Shown here: positions 1 to 8,985 of the stretch, one piece after another
Layout: every line of letters starts with the position of its first letter
Position numbering within the stretch: position 1 is the first letter of the stretch
Source: Nannocystis exedens
GTDB taxonomy: Bacteria; Myxococcota_A; Polyangia; Nannocystales; Nannocystaceae
Direction of reading: 5' to 3'
Assembly (NCBI RefSeq): GCF_002343915.1
Contig: NZ_NETK01000001.1
Coordinates: forward strand, 5,842,001-5,906,000
DNA: 64,000 nt
Notes under the pieces: model-generated
Seen by the model: the letters and a program-made list of their open reading frames with translations, nothing else
What the model was told of the DNA's origin: nothing
The model's database searches: none
Made by a program: the position numbers and the translations under genes

Positions 1-432
1 CTCGACCTCGGCGTGATCACCACCGACCGCGGCGAGCCGTGGTTCGTCGACGAGCTGATCCTGGTCGCCGCGCCCGAGCTGCCCGACCCGACGCACGCCC
101 CGTTCGTGACGTTCGCCCGCGGCACCACCTCGCGCGAGCTGCTCGAGCGCCACTTCCCCGCGGCGGAGATCGTGATGGAGCTCGGCAGCATCGCCTCGGT
201 CAAGGGCAACGTGCGCGCGGGCATCGGCGTCGCGCTGATCAGCCGCGCCTCGGCCCGCCACGACCTGTCGCAGGGTCGTTTGGTGGAGGTGCCCGACCCG
301 CGGACCCCGATCGCCCGCCCGCTGCACCTGGTCCACCGCGGCATCGACCGCCTGCCGCCCGCCGCCGCCCGCCTGCGCGAGCTGCTGCTGGCCCACCCGC
401 CGGACCGCCCGCCGCCGCGGCGCGCGAGCTGA
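1..432 (+). CDS. LysR-family regulator, C-terminal part (5' end outside window)
   Basis: The frame is open from base 1 and stops at 430-432, giving the last 143 residues. The segment reads like the C-terminal lobe of a LysR substrate-binding domain: a stretch ending FARGTTSRELLERHF, a GSIASVKGNVRAGIGVALIS segment (the usual V..LV..G.GIALLP region), then a Pro/Arg-rich tail. The DNA-binding half lies upstream of the window, so the family call rests on the effector lobe alone. Targets and effector cannot be judged. The 3' end is unusually rich in Ala, Arg and Pro. Confidence 0.75.
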   Translation, partial: LDLGVITTDRGEPWFVDELILVAAPELPDPTHAPFVTFARGTTSRELLERHFPAAEIVMELGSIASVKGNVRAGIGVALISRASARHDLSQGRLVEVPDPRTPIARPLHLVHRGIDRLPPAAARLRELLLAHPPDRPPPRRAS

Positions 433-851
433 AGTCTTGTCCAGCGCCGCGGTGGGATCGCGGCAGGGAGAGCTTCGACCGACGCCCGCGCGCACGGACG
501 TCCCAGGGAGCTCGCGGGGTGTTCGCGCGGCGAACCGCACCGCGGGTGCGGCGGGACGGCTCTCGAGGATTTGCAGAGATATCGCCTCGGGTTTGCCGTC
601 CGAGCCGACGACGCATTCGGCGGCGACGGTTGGATGGCAAAGAGGCGGCGATGCCCCTGGTCGGTGCGTCCTTCGCCGATGAATTGCCGCGGGGGCAATC
701 GCGGCGGTCATGGCTTCTGCCTGGCCGACGCACGCGACCCCGACGGGGCAGGCGGGGGCGACCGACTGGCGATGCTTGGCGCCGGGAAGGGCCGATGCGC
801 GAGGCGCCGGATGGGCCGCGAGCGCCTCGGCGCGGCGAGCTCGAGCGAGGA
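433..851. other. Intergenic region, no gene seen
   Basis: About 420 bases between the LysR-type gene and the next gene. Open frames exist on both strands but they give Arg/Ala/Pro-rich products without recognisable motifs, as expected by chance at this GC content. No convincing promoter or terminator was seen. Confidence 0.5.
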
Positions 852-3800
852 ATGACGTGTCCCGAAGAGCATGTCACCATGGACATGCGCGGCGGGCTTG
901 CGCGCGGGCCCCGGCTGGTCGAGACTGGGCTGGTGTCGCGCAATTTTTGGGTCGGCGTCGCGGTCGCGCTGGTGCTGCTGGCGATCGCGGTGTGGGCGTT
1001 GCTCGAGCGGCCGGAGCCGGGGCCGGCGAGGGCGGGGGAGCGGCCGGACCGGGCCGCCCGGGCGGCCGCGATCGCCGACGAGCGGACGGCGGCGCGGGCC
1101 CGCGGCGAGATCGACGTCTCGCCCTGCTCGGCCGCGGGGCGGGTGTTCGACGCGAACAGCGGGCGAGGCCTCGAGGGCGCGGTGGTCATGCTGCGGCCGA
1201 AGGGCCTCGGCGCGCCCGTCGAGTCGGGCGACACGGGCGCGCCGATCACCGCGCGCACCGACGCCTCGGGCGACTGGTCGGTGCCGCTGGTGCGGCCCGG
1301 TCACTACATCCTCAGCGCCTCGGCCGCCGGCTATTTGCCATATGTCCGCAAGGACCTGTCGCTCCAGGCAGGTACCGCCCACGCCGGCCTCGACGCCGCG
1401 CTGGTCCCCGGCGGGCACGCGCTGCGCGGCAGCGTGACCGACATCGGCGGCGGCCCGGTCGAGGGCGCGATCGTCAGCGTCGACCGCAAGGGCGAGGGCA
1501 ACGTGATCCAGTTCAGCCGCGCCTCGTTCCCGGCCGTCAGCGACGCCGAGGGCCGGTTCGCGGTGCAGGTCGACGACGGCCTGTATCAGGTCACCGCCTG
1601 GCACGCCGACTACACCGGCGACAGCGAGGCCGTCGACGTCGCGGGCGGCCCGCGCTCGGTCGAGCTGCGGCTGGTGCCGGCGGCCTCGGTCGAGGGCACG
1701 GTGCGCGCCGTCCCGGGCGACGCTCCGGTCGAGGGCGCGATCGTCAGCGTCGGCGAGCTCGGCGGGCTCGCCGGCGCCTCGGCGGTCAGCGACGCGCGCG
1801 GCCGGTTCCGCCTCGGCGGGCTGGCCTCGGGCCCGCACACGCTGTGGGCCGCGGCGGCCGGGCACGCCTCGCGCGAGCCGGCGAAGGTGGAGCTGGGGAT
1901 CGGCGAGTCGCTCACGGGGGTCGAGCTCCGCGTCGAGCGGGCGTTCAAGATCTCGGGCTTTGTCGCCCCGAAGGACGACCCGCGCAAGGCGCTCGACGGC
2001 GTCATGGTCGGCGCGCTGTCGCTGTCCCCGTTCGCGCTGCGGCCGGCCACCGGCCCGAGCGCGGTCGACGGCTACTTCGAGGTGCTCGGCGTCCAGCCCG
2101 GGACGTACATGCTCGGCTCGGTGGCCGAGCAGGCGCTGCCGGAGATCCTCGGCGGCCCGACGGTCACGGTGGTCGACGCCGACGTCGCCGGCGTGCTGGT
2201 CGAGCTCGACCGCGGGGTCGAGCTGCGCGGGCGGGTCGAGCCGCCGGCGATGGCCGCGGTGTCGCTGACCCTCGCCGAGGAGGACGCCGGCTTCATGACC
2301 TTCCTCGCCAACCTCGGCAACGTGCTCGTCCGCGGCCGCGCCGACGCGCGCGGCGAGTTCACGCTGCGGCCGGTCAAGCCGGGCAAGCTGCGCGTGGTCG
2401 CCGAGGCGCCCGACGGCAGCCGCGGGCAGCTCGACGTCGACGTCGGCGCCGAGGGCCTGCAGGGCGCCGTCGTGGTGCTCGAGCCGCGGGCGACCGTCAC
2501 CGGCCGGGTGGTCGACGCCCGCGGCGCGCCGGTCAAGGGCGGCAGCGTGCAGCTGTTGCCGGTGGCGCCGAAGCGCGACGGCATGGCCGCGGTGACCTTC
2601 GACGCCGACCGCCGCGACCGCTACCCGATCGCCGAGGACGGCACCTACGCCGCGCGCGGCCTCGACGGCGGCGAGTACGACCTGCGGGTGCTCGACCGCG
2701 CGGGCAACGTGATCCGCTGGGATGTCCCTTCGGACAGGCCCTACGAACCTGTCCGCAAGACCATCTCCGCCGCGGTCGTCACGCCCGGGGTCGACCTGGT
2801 GGTCGAGGTGCGCGACGGCGTGCTGCGCGGGGTGGTGCTCGGGCCCGACGGCGCGCCGACGGCCGACGCGTGGGTCACCGCCACGCCGGAGCAGCGCGAC
2901 CCGGGCGAGAGCCTGTTCCACCGGCCCGAGGCCGCCCGGCCGGGCGAGAAGGTCGGGCTCGTGCCCGAGGCGCCGAAGGACGACCCGCCGAAGGCGCCGC
3001 CGGGGCCCGCGGGGCGCGGCGAGCCGGCGCTGTCGGGCGAGGACGGCCGCTTCGAGTTCACCGGCCTGGCCCGCCGGACCTACACCCTGCGCGCCGAGGC
3101 CCTCCGCGGCAGCGCGCGCGTCGAGGTCTCTGGCCTGTCCCCGGGGACAGACGTGCGCCTGCAGGTGGTCCCGCTGGCCGAGCTGACGGTCACCGCGCGC
3201 GCCGGCGGCCGGCCGGTGCCGCGCTGGGAGCTGCACCTCACCCACGAGAAGCCGGGCGGGGGCACCGGCAGCGAGCTCGAGATGATCGACAGCGCGAGCG
3301 GCAGCCGGCGCATCGACCACCTCGACCCGGGCCCGTACAGCCTGATCGCCGTCGCCGACGCCGGCCGCGTCGAACACGAGCTCGAGCTGAAGCCGGGCGA
3401 GCGCGCCGCGGTCACCCTCGACCTGCAGCCGTGGGCCCGGCTGCGCGGCGTCCTCCTCGACTCGCGCACCGGCCAGCCGCTGGCCGGCATGTCGGTGATG
3501 ACCTTCGGCAAGGGCGAGCGGACCGGCGACCTGATCGGCAACCTGTTCGGCAAGGGCCCGCGCACCGACGCCACCGGTCGCTTCGAGCTGGCCAGCGTCA
3601 GCCCCGGCGCCGGCGAGCTGCACTTCGTCGACGGCGACCTGTCCGACGCCGGCATCGTCGCCCGCGCCGACTACTCGGTCGCCGCCGGCGTCGAGGCCGA
3701 CCTCGGCACGATCTACGGCGTCACCGCCGGCAAGATCGCCGCTGCCGAGCGCGGCGACCTCGGCCTGCGCACGCGCCTGGCCACCGAGGCCGGGCGGCCG

Positions 3801-4094
3801 CGACCGCCCGGCGAGAGGCCGCCGCCGCGGACCGAGAAGGAGGACCCGAAGGCGCCCAAGCGCCTGTGGATCGAGGCCGTCACGATCGACGGCCCGGCCG
3901 ACAAGGCCGGAGTGCTGCCCGGCGACGAGGTCGTCGGCGTCGACGGCCTGGCGGTGTCGGCCGGCAACTCGGAGAACGCCGCCCGCATGCTGGCGCCCGC
4001 GAGCGTCCGCCGCGGCCAGAGCGTGACGCTCGAGCTGGCCCGCGCCGGCGCCCGCGAGACGGTGACGCTCGAGGCGGCGCAGCGGCGCCGGTGA
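852..4094 (+). CDS. Membrane-anchored carboxypeptidase-regulatory-repeat protein with C-terminal PDZ domain
   Basis: About 1080 residues. A single hydrophobic segment (roughly residues 31-50, FWVGVAVALVLLAIAVWALL) anchors the protein. The rest is a chain of about ten beta-sandwich repeats of the carboxypeptidase regulatory-like/CNA-B type, each with the pattern G.V.D..G.pv.GA.V.. followed by T.D..G.F.l..l..G.Y.L. The last 75 residues form a PDZ domain (GPADKAGVLPGDEVVGVDG). This suggests an envelope protein exposed outside the inner membrane that binds other proteins or peptides; the ligand is unknown. The ATG at 852 gives the longest form; ATG 879 and GTG 933, just before the membrane segment, are alternatives. 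Two palindromic repeats (near 2721 and 3134) are read through in frame. Confidence 0.8.
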   Translation: MTCPEEHVTMDMRGGLARGPRLVETGLVSRNFWVGVAVALVLLAIAVWALLERPEPGPARAGERPDRAARAAAIADERTAARARGEIDVSPCSAAGRVFDANSGRGLEGAVVMLRPKGLGAPVESGDTGAPITARTDASGDWSVPLVRPGHYILSASAAGYLPYVRKDLSLQAGTAHAGLDAALVPGGHALRGSVTDIGGGPVEGAIVSVDRKGEGNVIQFSRASFPAVSDAEGRFAVQVDDGLYQVTAWHADYTGDSEAVDVAGGPRSVELRLVPAASVEGTVRAVPGDAPVEGAIVSVGELGGLAGASAVSDARGRFRLGGLASGPHTLWAAAAGHASREPAKVELGIGESLTGVELRVERAFKISGFVAPKDDPRKALDGVMVGALSLSPFALRPATGPSAVDGYFEVLGVQPGTYMLGSVAEQALPEILGGPTVTVVDADVAGVLVELDRGVELRGRVEPPAMAAVSLTLAEEDAGFMTFLANLGNVLVRGRADARGEFTLRPVKPGKLRVVAEAPDGSRGQLDVDVGAEGLQGAVVVLEPRATVTGRVVDARGAPVKGGSVQLLPVAPKRDGMAAVTFDADRRDRYPIAEDGTYAARGLDGGEYDLRVLDRAGNVIRWDVPSDRPYEPVRKTISAAVVTPGVDLVVEVRDGVLRGVVLGPDGAPTADAWVTATPEQRDPGESLFHRPEAARPGEKVGLVPEAPKDDPPKAPPGPAGRGEPALSGEDGRFEFTGLARRTYTLRAEALRGSARVEVSGLSPGTDVRLQVVPLAELTVTARAGGRPVPRWELHLTHEKPGGGTGSELEMIDSASGSRRIDHLDPGPYSLIAVADAGRVEHELELKPGERAAVTLDLQPWARLRGVLLDSRTGQPLAGMSVMTFGKGERTGDLIGNLFGKGPRTDATGRFELASVSPGAGELHFVDGDLSDAGIVARADYSVAAGVEADLGTIYGVTAGKIAAAERGDLGLRTRLATEAGRPRPPGERPPPRTEKEDPKAPKRLWIEAVTIDGPADKAGVLPGDEVVGVDGLAVSAGNSENAARMLAPASVRRGQSVTLELARAGARETVTLEAAQRRR
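857..887. repeat. CATGTCC/GGACATG palindromic element at a gene start
   Basis: Consecutive arms GTGTCC, GAGCATGTC and GGACATG. The copy covers the candidate start codons of the PDZ-repeat gene (ATG 852, 879, 885), so it may have changed the N-terminus. Confidence 0.5.
2721..2757. repeat. In-frame palindromic elements inside the PDZ-repeat gene
   Basis: Two adjacent members: ATGTCC-cttc-GGACAG and a second arm CCTGTCC some 15 bases on. They are translated in frame (around VPSDRPYEPVRK) between two regulatory-like repeats. Confidence 0.6.
3134..3150. repeat. In-frame CTGTCC-ccgg-GGACAG palindrome
   Basis: Perfect six-base arms with a four-base loop, inside the PDZ-repeat gene and read through as part of SGLSPGTDV. 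Confidence 0.6.
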
Positions 4095-4109
4095 GCCCCG
4101 CGAGCGAAA

Positions 4110-4143
4110 GGCATGACCAGAAGGACATGTCCTCGCGGACAGC
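4110..4143. repeat. Palindromic element 15 bases after a stop codon
   Basis: GGCATGACC-agaa-GGACATGTCC-tcgc-GGACAG: two overlapping hairpins directly downstream of the PDZ-repeat gene. The position suits a transcription terminator or 3'-end processing signal, but there is no T-tract. Confidence 0.6.
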
Positions 4144-4405
4144 CCACCGACGCCGCTGTGCCAGCGCGCGCGACGGTGACGCTCGGCGTTGGTCGGTGGC
4201 CTGCCGCGGGTACGTCACGGCACGGCGGAGCGGCGACGCCGAGCCAGGCGAGGCGCTCGCGGCCCGAAGGTGGCGCCGGGTTGGCCTGCGCGGCGGTGGC
4301 TGCCGCGGACGTACAGGGCCGCGGGAGAGCAGACGAGTGGGGCGTCCCCGGCGCGGGCGGAGGGCTCGACGGCTCCGAGCGCCGCCAGGCCGAACAAGGC
4401 CGAAA

Positions 4406-4472
4406 GGGCATGTCCACAGGAACATGCCCTTTCAAAAATGTTCGATCAAGCATGCCCTTTCGGACATGTCCG
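4406..4472. repeat. Multi-hairpin palindromic cluster between convergent genes
   Basis: Contains a perfect 11-base inverted repeat (GAAAGGGCATG at 4402-4412 and its complement at 4423-4433), then an ATGTTC arm and CATGCCC-tttc-GGACATG. It ends nine bases from the stop codon of the GFA gene on the other strand. Likely acts as an RNA hairpin at the 3' end; that role is inferred. Confidence 0.65.
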
Positions 4473-4480
4473 CATCCGGC

Positions 4481-4843
4481 TCAGACGCTCTTGCCGTCGT
4501 ACTTGTTGACCTTGAGCTTGTCGAGGTCGACGTCGTCGATGCAGCGGACGTTGATGGCGACCATCTCGGTGCCGTCGGGGCCGACCCCGCGGCCGAACGA
4601 GCGGATCCCGCAGGTGTTGCAGAACAGGTGGTGGATGGTCTTGCTGGCGAACAGGTAGTCGGTGAGGCCGTCGTCGCCGGCGGTGAGGCGGAACTCGCTC
4701 TTCGGCACGAACGCCAGGATGCTGCCGGTCTTGCCGCAGATGCTGCAATTGCAGGAGATGAGGGGCTGGTCGAGGTCGACGTTGACCTCGTAGCGGACCT
4801 TGCCGCAGTGGCATCCGCCGGAGTGCTGGGTGGCTTGGGTCAT
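4481..4843 (-). CDS. GFA/CENP-V domain protein (glutathione-dependent formaldehyde-activating family)
   Basis: 120 residues, the usual length for a single-domain GFA protein. The zinc-binding cysteines are present in order: CHCG near residue 11, CNCSICGK near 33-38 and FCNTCG near 80. Family members bind zinc and some act on S-hydroxymethylglutathione; many have no proven substrate. The start ATG has an AGGAGG ribosome site 11 bases upstream. The gene is divergent from an AraC regulator with 57 bases between the two starts, so that regulator may control it. Confidence 0.88.
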   Translation of the reverse strand: MTQATQHSGGCHCGKVRYEVNVDLDQPLISCNCSICGKTGSILAFVPKSEFRLTAGDDGLTDYLFASKTIHHLFCNTCGIRSFGRGVGPDGTEMVAINVRCIDDVDLDKLKVNKYDGKSV

Positions 4844-4900
4844 GGCCCGCAGATCCTCCTGACAGGGCCCGGCCGGGTATTGTAGAAATGCGACACGCCG

Positions 4901-5743
4901 ATGCAGCGGGCAAGCACGCGCCCGGGAGGGGTCCTCCATCCGCACGCCGCGCGCGGGCAGTTCGCGCTGACGCGGCACCTGCCGGCCGACGACCTGTCGC
5001 CGTGGATCGAGCGCCACTGGACCGTCCGCTGGGACCTGCGCGGCCGCCCGCCCCACGTGCAGGAGACGCTGCCGCACCCGTGCGTCAACCTGGCGATCAC
5101 CGACCGCGGGGCGGCGCTCCACGGCTGCGAGACGCGCCGGACCGGGGTGCAGCTCGGCGGCGAGGGCCGCGTGTTCGGCACCAAGTTCCGCCCGGGCGCC
5201 TTCTTCCCGTTCCTGCGGCGCCCGCTGTCGCAGCTCACCGACCGCAGCGTGCCGCTGCGCGAGGTGTTCGGCCCGGCCGCCGACGAGCTCGCCGCCGCCG
5301 TGCTGGCCTGCGACGACGACACGGCTCAGGTCGCTCGGGTCGAGGCGTTCCTGCGCGCGCGCTCGCCGGCCCCCGACCCCAGCGTCGACCGCGTCCTCGA
5401 GGTCGTCCGCCTCGCCCTCGAGCACCCGGCGATCGCCCGCGTCGAGCAACTCGCCGAGCTGGCGCAGATCCCCGCCCGCACGCTGCAGCGGCTGTTCCGC
5501 CGCTACGTCGGCGTCGGCCCCAAGTGGGTCATCCGCTGCTTCCGCCTCCACGAGGCCGCCGAGCGCCTGGCCGCCGGCCGCGTCCTCGACGGCGCCCGCC
5601 TCGCCGCCGAGCTCGGCTACTTCGACCAGGCCCACTTCATCCACGACTTCAAGGCGCTGATCGGCAGCGCCCCCAGCGAGTACGCCGCCCGCTGCGCCGC
5701 CCAGGCCGCGATGCCGTCGCCCGGCCACGAGCCCTGCGCGTGA
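4901..5743 (+). CDS. AraC-family transcriptional regulator
   Basis: 280 residues. The N-terminal half resembles the DUF6597-type sensor found in many AraC regulators (ERHWTVRWDL, then a KFRPGAFFPFL segment). The C-terminal half is a two-helix-turn-helix AraC DNA-binding domain: IARVEQLAELAQIPARTLQRLFRRY, then AAELGYFDQAHFIHDFKALIG, the typical GY.DQ.HF..FK. signature. It is divergent from the GFA gene and a second AraC regulator of the same architecture lies at 6913-7725. The effector is unknown. Confidence 0.88.
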   Translation: MQRASTRPGGVLHPHAARGQFALTRHLPADDLSPWIERHWTVRWDLRGRPPHVQETLPHPCVNLAITDRGAALHGCETRRTGVQLGGEGRVFGTKFRPGAFFPFLRRPLSQLTDRSVPLREVFGPAADELAAAVLACDDDTAQVARVEAFLRARSPAPDPSVDRVLEVVRLALEHPAIARVEQLAELAQIPARTLQRLFRRYVGVGPKWVIRCFRLHEAAERLAAGRVLDGARLAAELGYFDQAHFIHDFKALIGSAPSEYAARCAAQAAMPSPGHEPCA

Positions 5744-5807
5744 GCGACGGCGCGAGACGTTCGCCGAGTGGAAGCGGAGGGAGACCGGTACCCGCGAGGC
5801 GGGTGAG

Positions 5808-6656
5808 TCACGGCTTGCTGGCCTCGACCATGTGCCCGCGAGGCGCTCCCGTGGCGTCGGGAGGCAGCGTCGGGAACGGCCACCGGCCCCACTCGGCCGC
5901 GAGCGCGGCGGGATTGGTGACCACCGCGTCCCAGCCGTGCTCGCCGATCAGGCGGGCCGGCTCGTCGGTGGCGAAGCGCCACGGCGCGCCCAGCTCGTGC
6001 ATCATCCGGAGCGTCGGCGCGAGCCCGGGCGACTCGAGCAGCGCGCGTCCCACCACGTCGTAGAGCAGCCGCGAACCCGGGGCCGACAACCCCTCGACCC
6101 GGGCGAACAGCGCCGCGACGACCTGCGCGTCGAGGTATTGCAGCAGGCCCTCGACCAGCCACAGCGAGCGCTGCGAGCGATCGAAGCCGGCGGCGAGCAG
6201 CGCGTGGGGCCAGTCGCCGGCGAGATCGGTGGCGACCGCGACCCGCTCGCACTGCGGCCGGGCCTGCGCCAGCCGCTCGGCCTTGGCGGCCAGCACCTCG
6301 GGTTGATCGACCTCGAACACGCGCGTCCCGGCCGGCCACGGCAAGCGGTACGCGCGGGCGTCCATGCCGGCGGCGAGCAGGACGAACTGGCGGATGCCCG
6401 CCGCCCACGCGCGCGCGAACGCCTCGTCGAAGAATCGCGTGCGCACCTCGATGATCGGCAAGGACAGCGCGGTCGCGGCGCGGTAGGCGGCGAGCGCGGC
6501 GCGACCGGCATCGCCGGCGAGCTCGGCGGCGAAGGGGTCGGCGAACAGTCGGTCGGGGCGCGCCGATTCTTCGGCGCGCATGGCAGCGACAAGGAGGCCC
6601 GTGGTAGCGACGGCGTTGAGCATGCGGCGAAGATGCGCCGCGCCTCGCCCCTCCAT
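5808..6656 (-). CDS. Class I SAM-dependent methyltransferase (TIGR00027/leucine carboxyl methyltransferase-like)
   Basis: Up to 282 residues. Family hallmarks are AMRAEESARPDRLFADPFA at the N-terminus and the SAM-binding glycine motif LLAAGMDARAYRLPWP followed by the acidic VFEVDQPEVL. The family contains O- and N-methyltransferases, mostly uncharacterised, so the substrate is not predictable. An internal ATG at 6623 (MLNAVATTGLLV) matches the usual family start about as well as the outer one at 6656; neither has a strong ribosome site. It stands alone between two AraC regulators. Confidence 0.82.
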   Translation of the reverse strand: MEGRGAAHLRRMLNAVATTGLLVAAMRAEESARPDRLFADPFAAELAGDAGRAALAAYRAATALSLPIIEVRTRFFDEAFARAWAAGIRQFVLLAAGMDARAYRLPWPAGTRVFEVDQPEVLAAKAERLAQARPQCERVAVATDLAGDWPHALLAAGFDRSQRSLWLVEGLLQYLDAQVVAALFARVEGLSAPGSRLLYDVVGRALLESPGLAPTLRMMHELGAPWRFATDEPARLIGEHGWDAVVTNPAALAAEWGRWPFPTLPPDATGAPRGHMVEASKP

Positions 6657-6912
6657 CTTGGATCTTTTTTCCCCGCGGCCGCTCGCGACGCGCTCGCGCT
6701 GCGCGGCGCCGGCGGCCCTCGCTGCGTTCGCCGGGTCCGCCGATCCGACGGCCTCGCCGCGATCGCTCGTGAGGCGAGCCGAGCTGGGCGGCCACGGGGG
6801 GTTCTCGCGGATCCTTGTCCGCGCAGCGGCACAGGTTCGGTCGCTCGCACCAGCGTCGTCGGAATCGATGGCCGAGCCGTCGCCTGGCCGCGAGTGATTG
6901 TCTGCGTCGCTC

Positions 6913-7725
6913 CTATCCGCGCAGCGGCACGTGGTTCGGTCGCTCGACGCCCTGCGCGCGGTAGGCTCGCGGGCTGAGCCCTGTCAGCTCGCGGAACTCG
7001 CGGTCGAAGTGGGACTGGTCGCAATACCCGAGCTCCGCTGCCAGATCGGCGCCTCGCACCGGGCCGCCGCCGTCCAGTCGACGCAGCGCCGCTTGCAGCC
7101 GTCGGACCCGCCAGAACGCCTTCGGCGCCAGGCCCACCTCGTCACGGAACAGCGCCAGCAGCCGCTTCGCCGACAGCCCGGTGTGCGCCAGCACCTCGGC
7201 CACGCTGCCGAGGTCGGGGTCGTCGAAGGCCCGCAGCGCATACGTCACGGCCGGGTGCCGCCGCGGCGGTCGAGCGAGCCGCGCGAGCAGGAATCGCTCG
7301 AGCAGGCGGAACCTCTCGCCGGGCCCCGCCGCCGCGAGCAGGCGCTCCCGCAAGCGCGCCGCCGTCGCGCCCCAGAGCGCCTCGAGCGCGAAGTGGCCGC
7401 CGGTGAGCTCCCCCGCCGAAACCCCGAGGAACGGCGCCGCCCCGCCCGGCCGGAAATGCACGCCCATCACCGCCGCACACGGCGCGGTGTCGATGACGAA
7501 GTACCCCGCGTGCGCCCCCGAGACCATGATCCCCGGAAAGCGTGAGGCCCGGTCGAAGCGGTCGAACACGCGGAGGCTGTCGTCGCGCAGGTTGATGACG
7601 ATGTCGACCGTCCCCGAGGGCAACGCTCGCTCTCGCGGCGCGGGCCCGGTGTAACACTCCCACGCCCAGAAGCAGTCGACGAACTCGCCGAGCGGCGGGC
7701 CAGGATGGTGCAGCAGCGCGGGCAT
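6913..7725 (-). CDS. AraC-family transcriptional regulator
   Basis: 270 residues from the ATG at 7725, which follows a GAGGGCGAG ribosome site; an upstream in-frame ATG at 7797 has none. The N-terminal half is a DUF6597-like sensor (DCFWAWECYTG, GVHFRPGGAAPFLG). The C-terminal half has the AraC double helix-turn-helix (SVAEVLAHTGLSAKRLLALFRDEVG and AAELGYCDQSHFDREFRELTG). It has the same layout as the regulator at 4901-5743 and may be an old paralogue. Its target is not evident; the flanking methyltransferase is a candidate. Confidence 0.87.
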   Translation of the reverse strand: MPALLHHPGPPLGEFVDCFWAWECYTGPAPRERALPSGTVDIVINLRDDSLRVFDRFDRASRFPGIMVSGAHAGYFVIDTAPCAAVMGVHFRPGGAAPFLGVSAGELTGGHFALEALWGATAARLRERLLAAAGPGERFRLLERFLLARLARPPRRHPAVTYALRAFDDPDLGSVAEVLAHTGLSAKRLLALFRDEVGLAPKAFWRVRRLQAALRRLDGGGPVRGADLAAELGYCDQSHFDREFRELTGLSPRAYRAQGVERPNHVPLRG

Positions 7726-7868
7726 CTCGCCCTCGCGAGTATTCGCGTCGGCCGCCCGTGGAGCAAGCCGACGTCGGTCACCGGCGCGACGTCCCACCCG
7801 GCTTGTCTCGCCGCGGAGGAGTTTCGCCGCTCGGGCGCGGACGCGGGCCGAGCCGCGGCCGCCCGAGC

Positions 7869-7892
7869 GAGCATGTCCCAGGCGACAGGTTT
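7869..7892. repeat. Palindromic element at the stop of a lipoprotein gene
   Basis: GCATGTCC-cagg-GACAGG overlaps the stop codon of the lipoprotein gene on the minus strand. Confidence 0.5.
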
Positions 7893-8601
7893 ACTCGAAC
7901 GTGACCGCGAGCGCGGTCTGCATCGGGTAGGCGAGCTCGGCCTCGGCGACGACCTCGGCGCCCATGGCGATGGCGCCGCTGACCACGCAGCTGCCCTCGG
8001 GCCCCGGCTCGCAGGTACACGCGAGGCATTCACCGACCGCGTCGTGGGCGCGGGCGACGACCGTGTAGGTGCCTTCGGAGGCCTGGCCCGCGGCGAAGCA
8101 CTGCGGCGCGCAGCCGTCCTTGGGGCACTCGGCAGGCAGGGTGACCTCGGCCCAGACGCGGCCGGTCCAGCTGGCGACGAACGTGCCGCCGGGCTCGAGC
8201 TGGATCACGTCGCCGATCGGGCAGCCGGCCGGGCAGCCGCAGCCGCCGGACAGGACGGCCTCGCAGGCGGAATCGCAGGCGTCTTTGTTGATCACGACCT
8301 CGGCGTCGCTGGCGTCGCGCAGCGAGAACGGCAGGACGGTCGTGCAATTTTCCTGGAGGTTGACGAACAGCCGGGCGTCGCCGTCGTTGCGCAGGGTGAC
8401 CTCGACCGACGGCCCGAACTCCGTCAGCGACGGATCGACGCAGGCGGGCTCTCCGGTGGTCGGGGCGGTCGTGCCGTCCGTGGCAGTCTCGGTGGTGGCG
8501 TCGGTCGTCGTGGGGGTGCCCTCGGTGTCGACCCCCTTCTCGCCGCACGCGGCCGCGAAGAAGATGCTCGAGATCAGGAAGCTCAGGCGAGGAGAGTTCA
8601 T
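7891..8601 (-). CDS. Lipoprotein with Thr-rich linker and Cys-rich body
   Basis: 236 residues. A signal peptide ends in the lipobox FFAAAC with Cys19 as the lipidated residue, followed by a Thr/Gly linker (TPTTTDATTETATDG). The body contains about twelve cysteines, including a GGCGCPAGCP cluster, suggesting a disulfide-stabilised extracytoplasmic domain. No known family recognised. The small size, linker and cysteine content resemble the lipoproteins at 8986-9696 and 27272-27898. Role unknown. Confidence 0.75.
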   Translation of the reverse strand: MNSPRLSFLISSIFFAAACGEKGVDTEGTPTTTDATTETATDGTTAPTTGEPACVDPSLTEFGPSVEVTLRNDGDARLFVNLQENCTTVLPFSLRDASDAEVVINKDACDSACEAVLSGGCGCPAGCPIGDVIQLEPGGTFVASWTGRVWAEVTLPAECPKDGCAPQCFAAGQASEGTYTVVARAHDAVGECLACTCEPGPEGSCVVSGAIAMGAEVVAEAELAYPMQTALAVTFE

Positions 8602-8985
8602 GCCCGCAGCTTACCGCGGACGCGCCACACGTGGTCCGCTCGGCCCGACCCCGGCAGCACCCCGCAAAGGGGTGTCCCGGCCCCTCCGCCGGCGTACCCG
8701 CGCCATTTCACCCGCGCGTCCCCTGGCATCCTCCGCGCGTGGTCGTGAAGGACGCGAGATGGCGAGTGTTCGGCGGCCAGCCCTGGCCGTCGAACACTCG
8801 CTCCTGACCTGCTCCGAAGGACATCCCGCATCGGAGCCCACGACGGCGGGTCGGCCTTGTATGACGGGCGAGCGATCGACGAGAGTTCCTGTCGAAGACT
8901 CCGGGAGACCGAATCGGGCTCGCCCCGTACAGGTGTTCCCAACCAAGAGCCCGGCGTCAGGGGCTGGGCTGGGCACGCTTAGGAA
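8602..8985. other. Intergenic region, no gene seen
   Basis: About 380 bases between two lipoprotein genes transcribed leftward. Chance frames only. One possible palindrome fragment (CCGAAGGACATCC) lies near 8815. Confidence 0.5.

Noticed and set aside
710..4885. Long overlapping frames in the PDZ-repeat region
   Set aside because: Only one frame shows repeat domains, a membrane segment and a PDZ domain.
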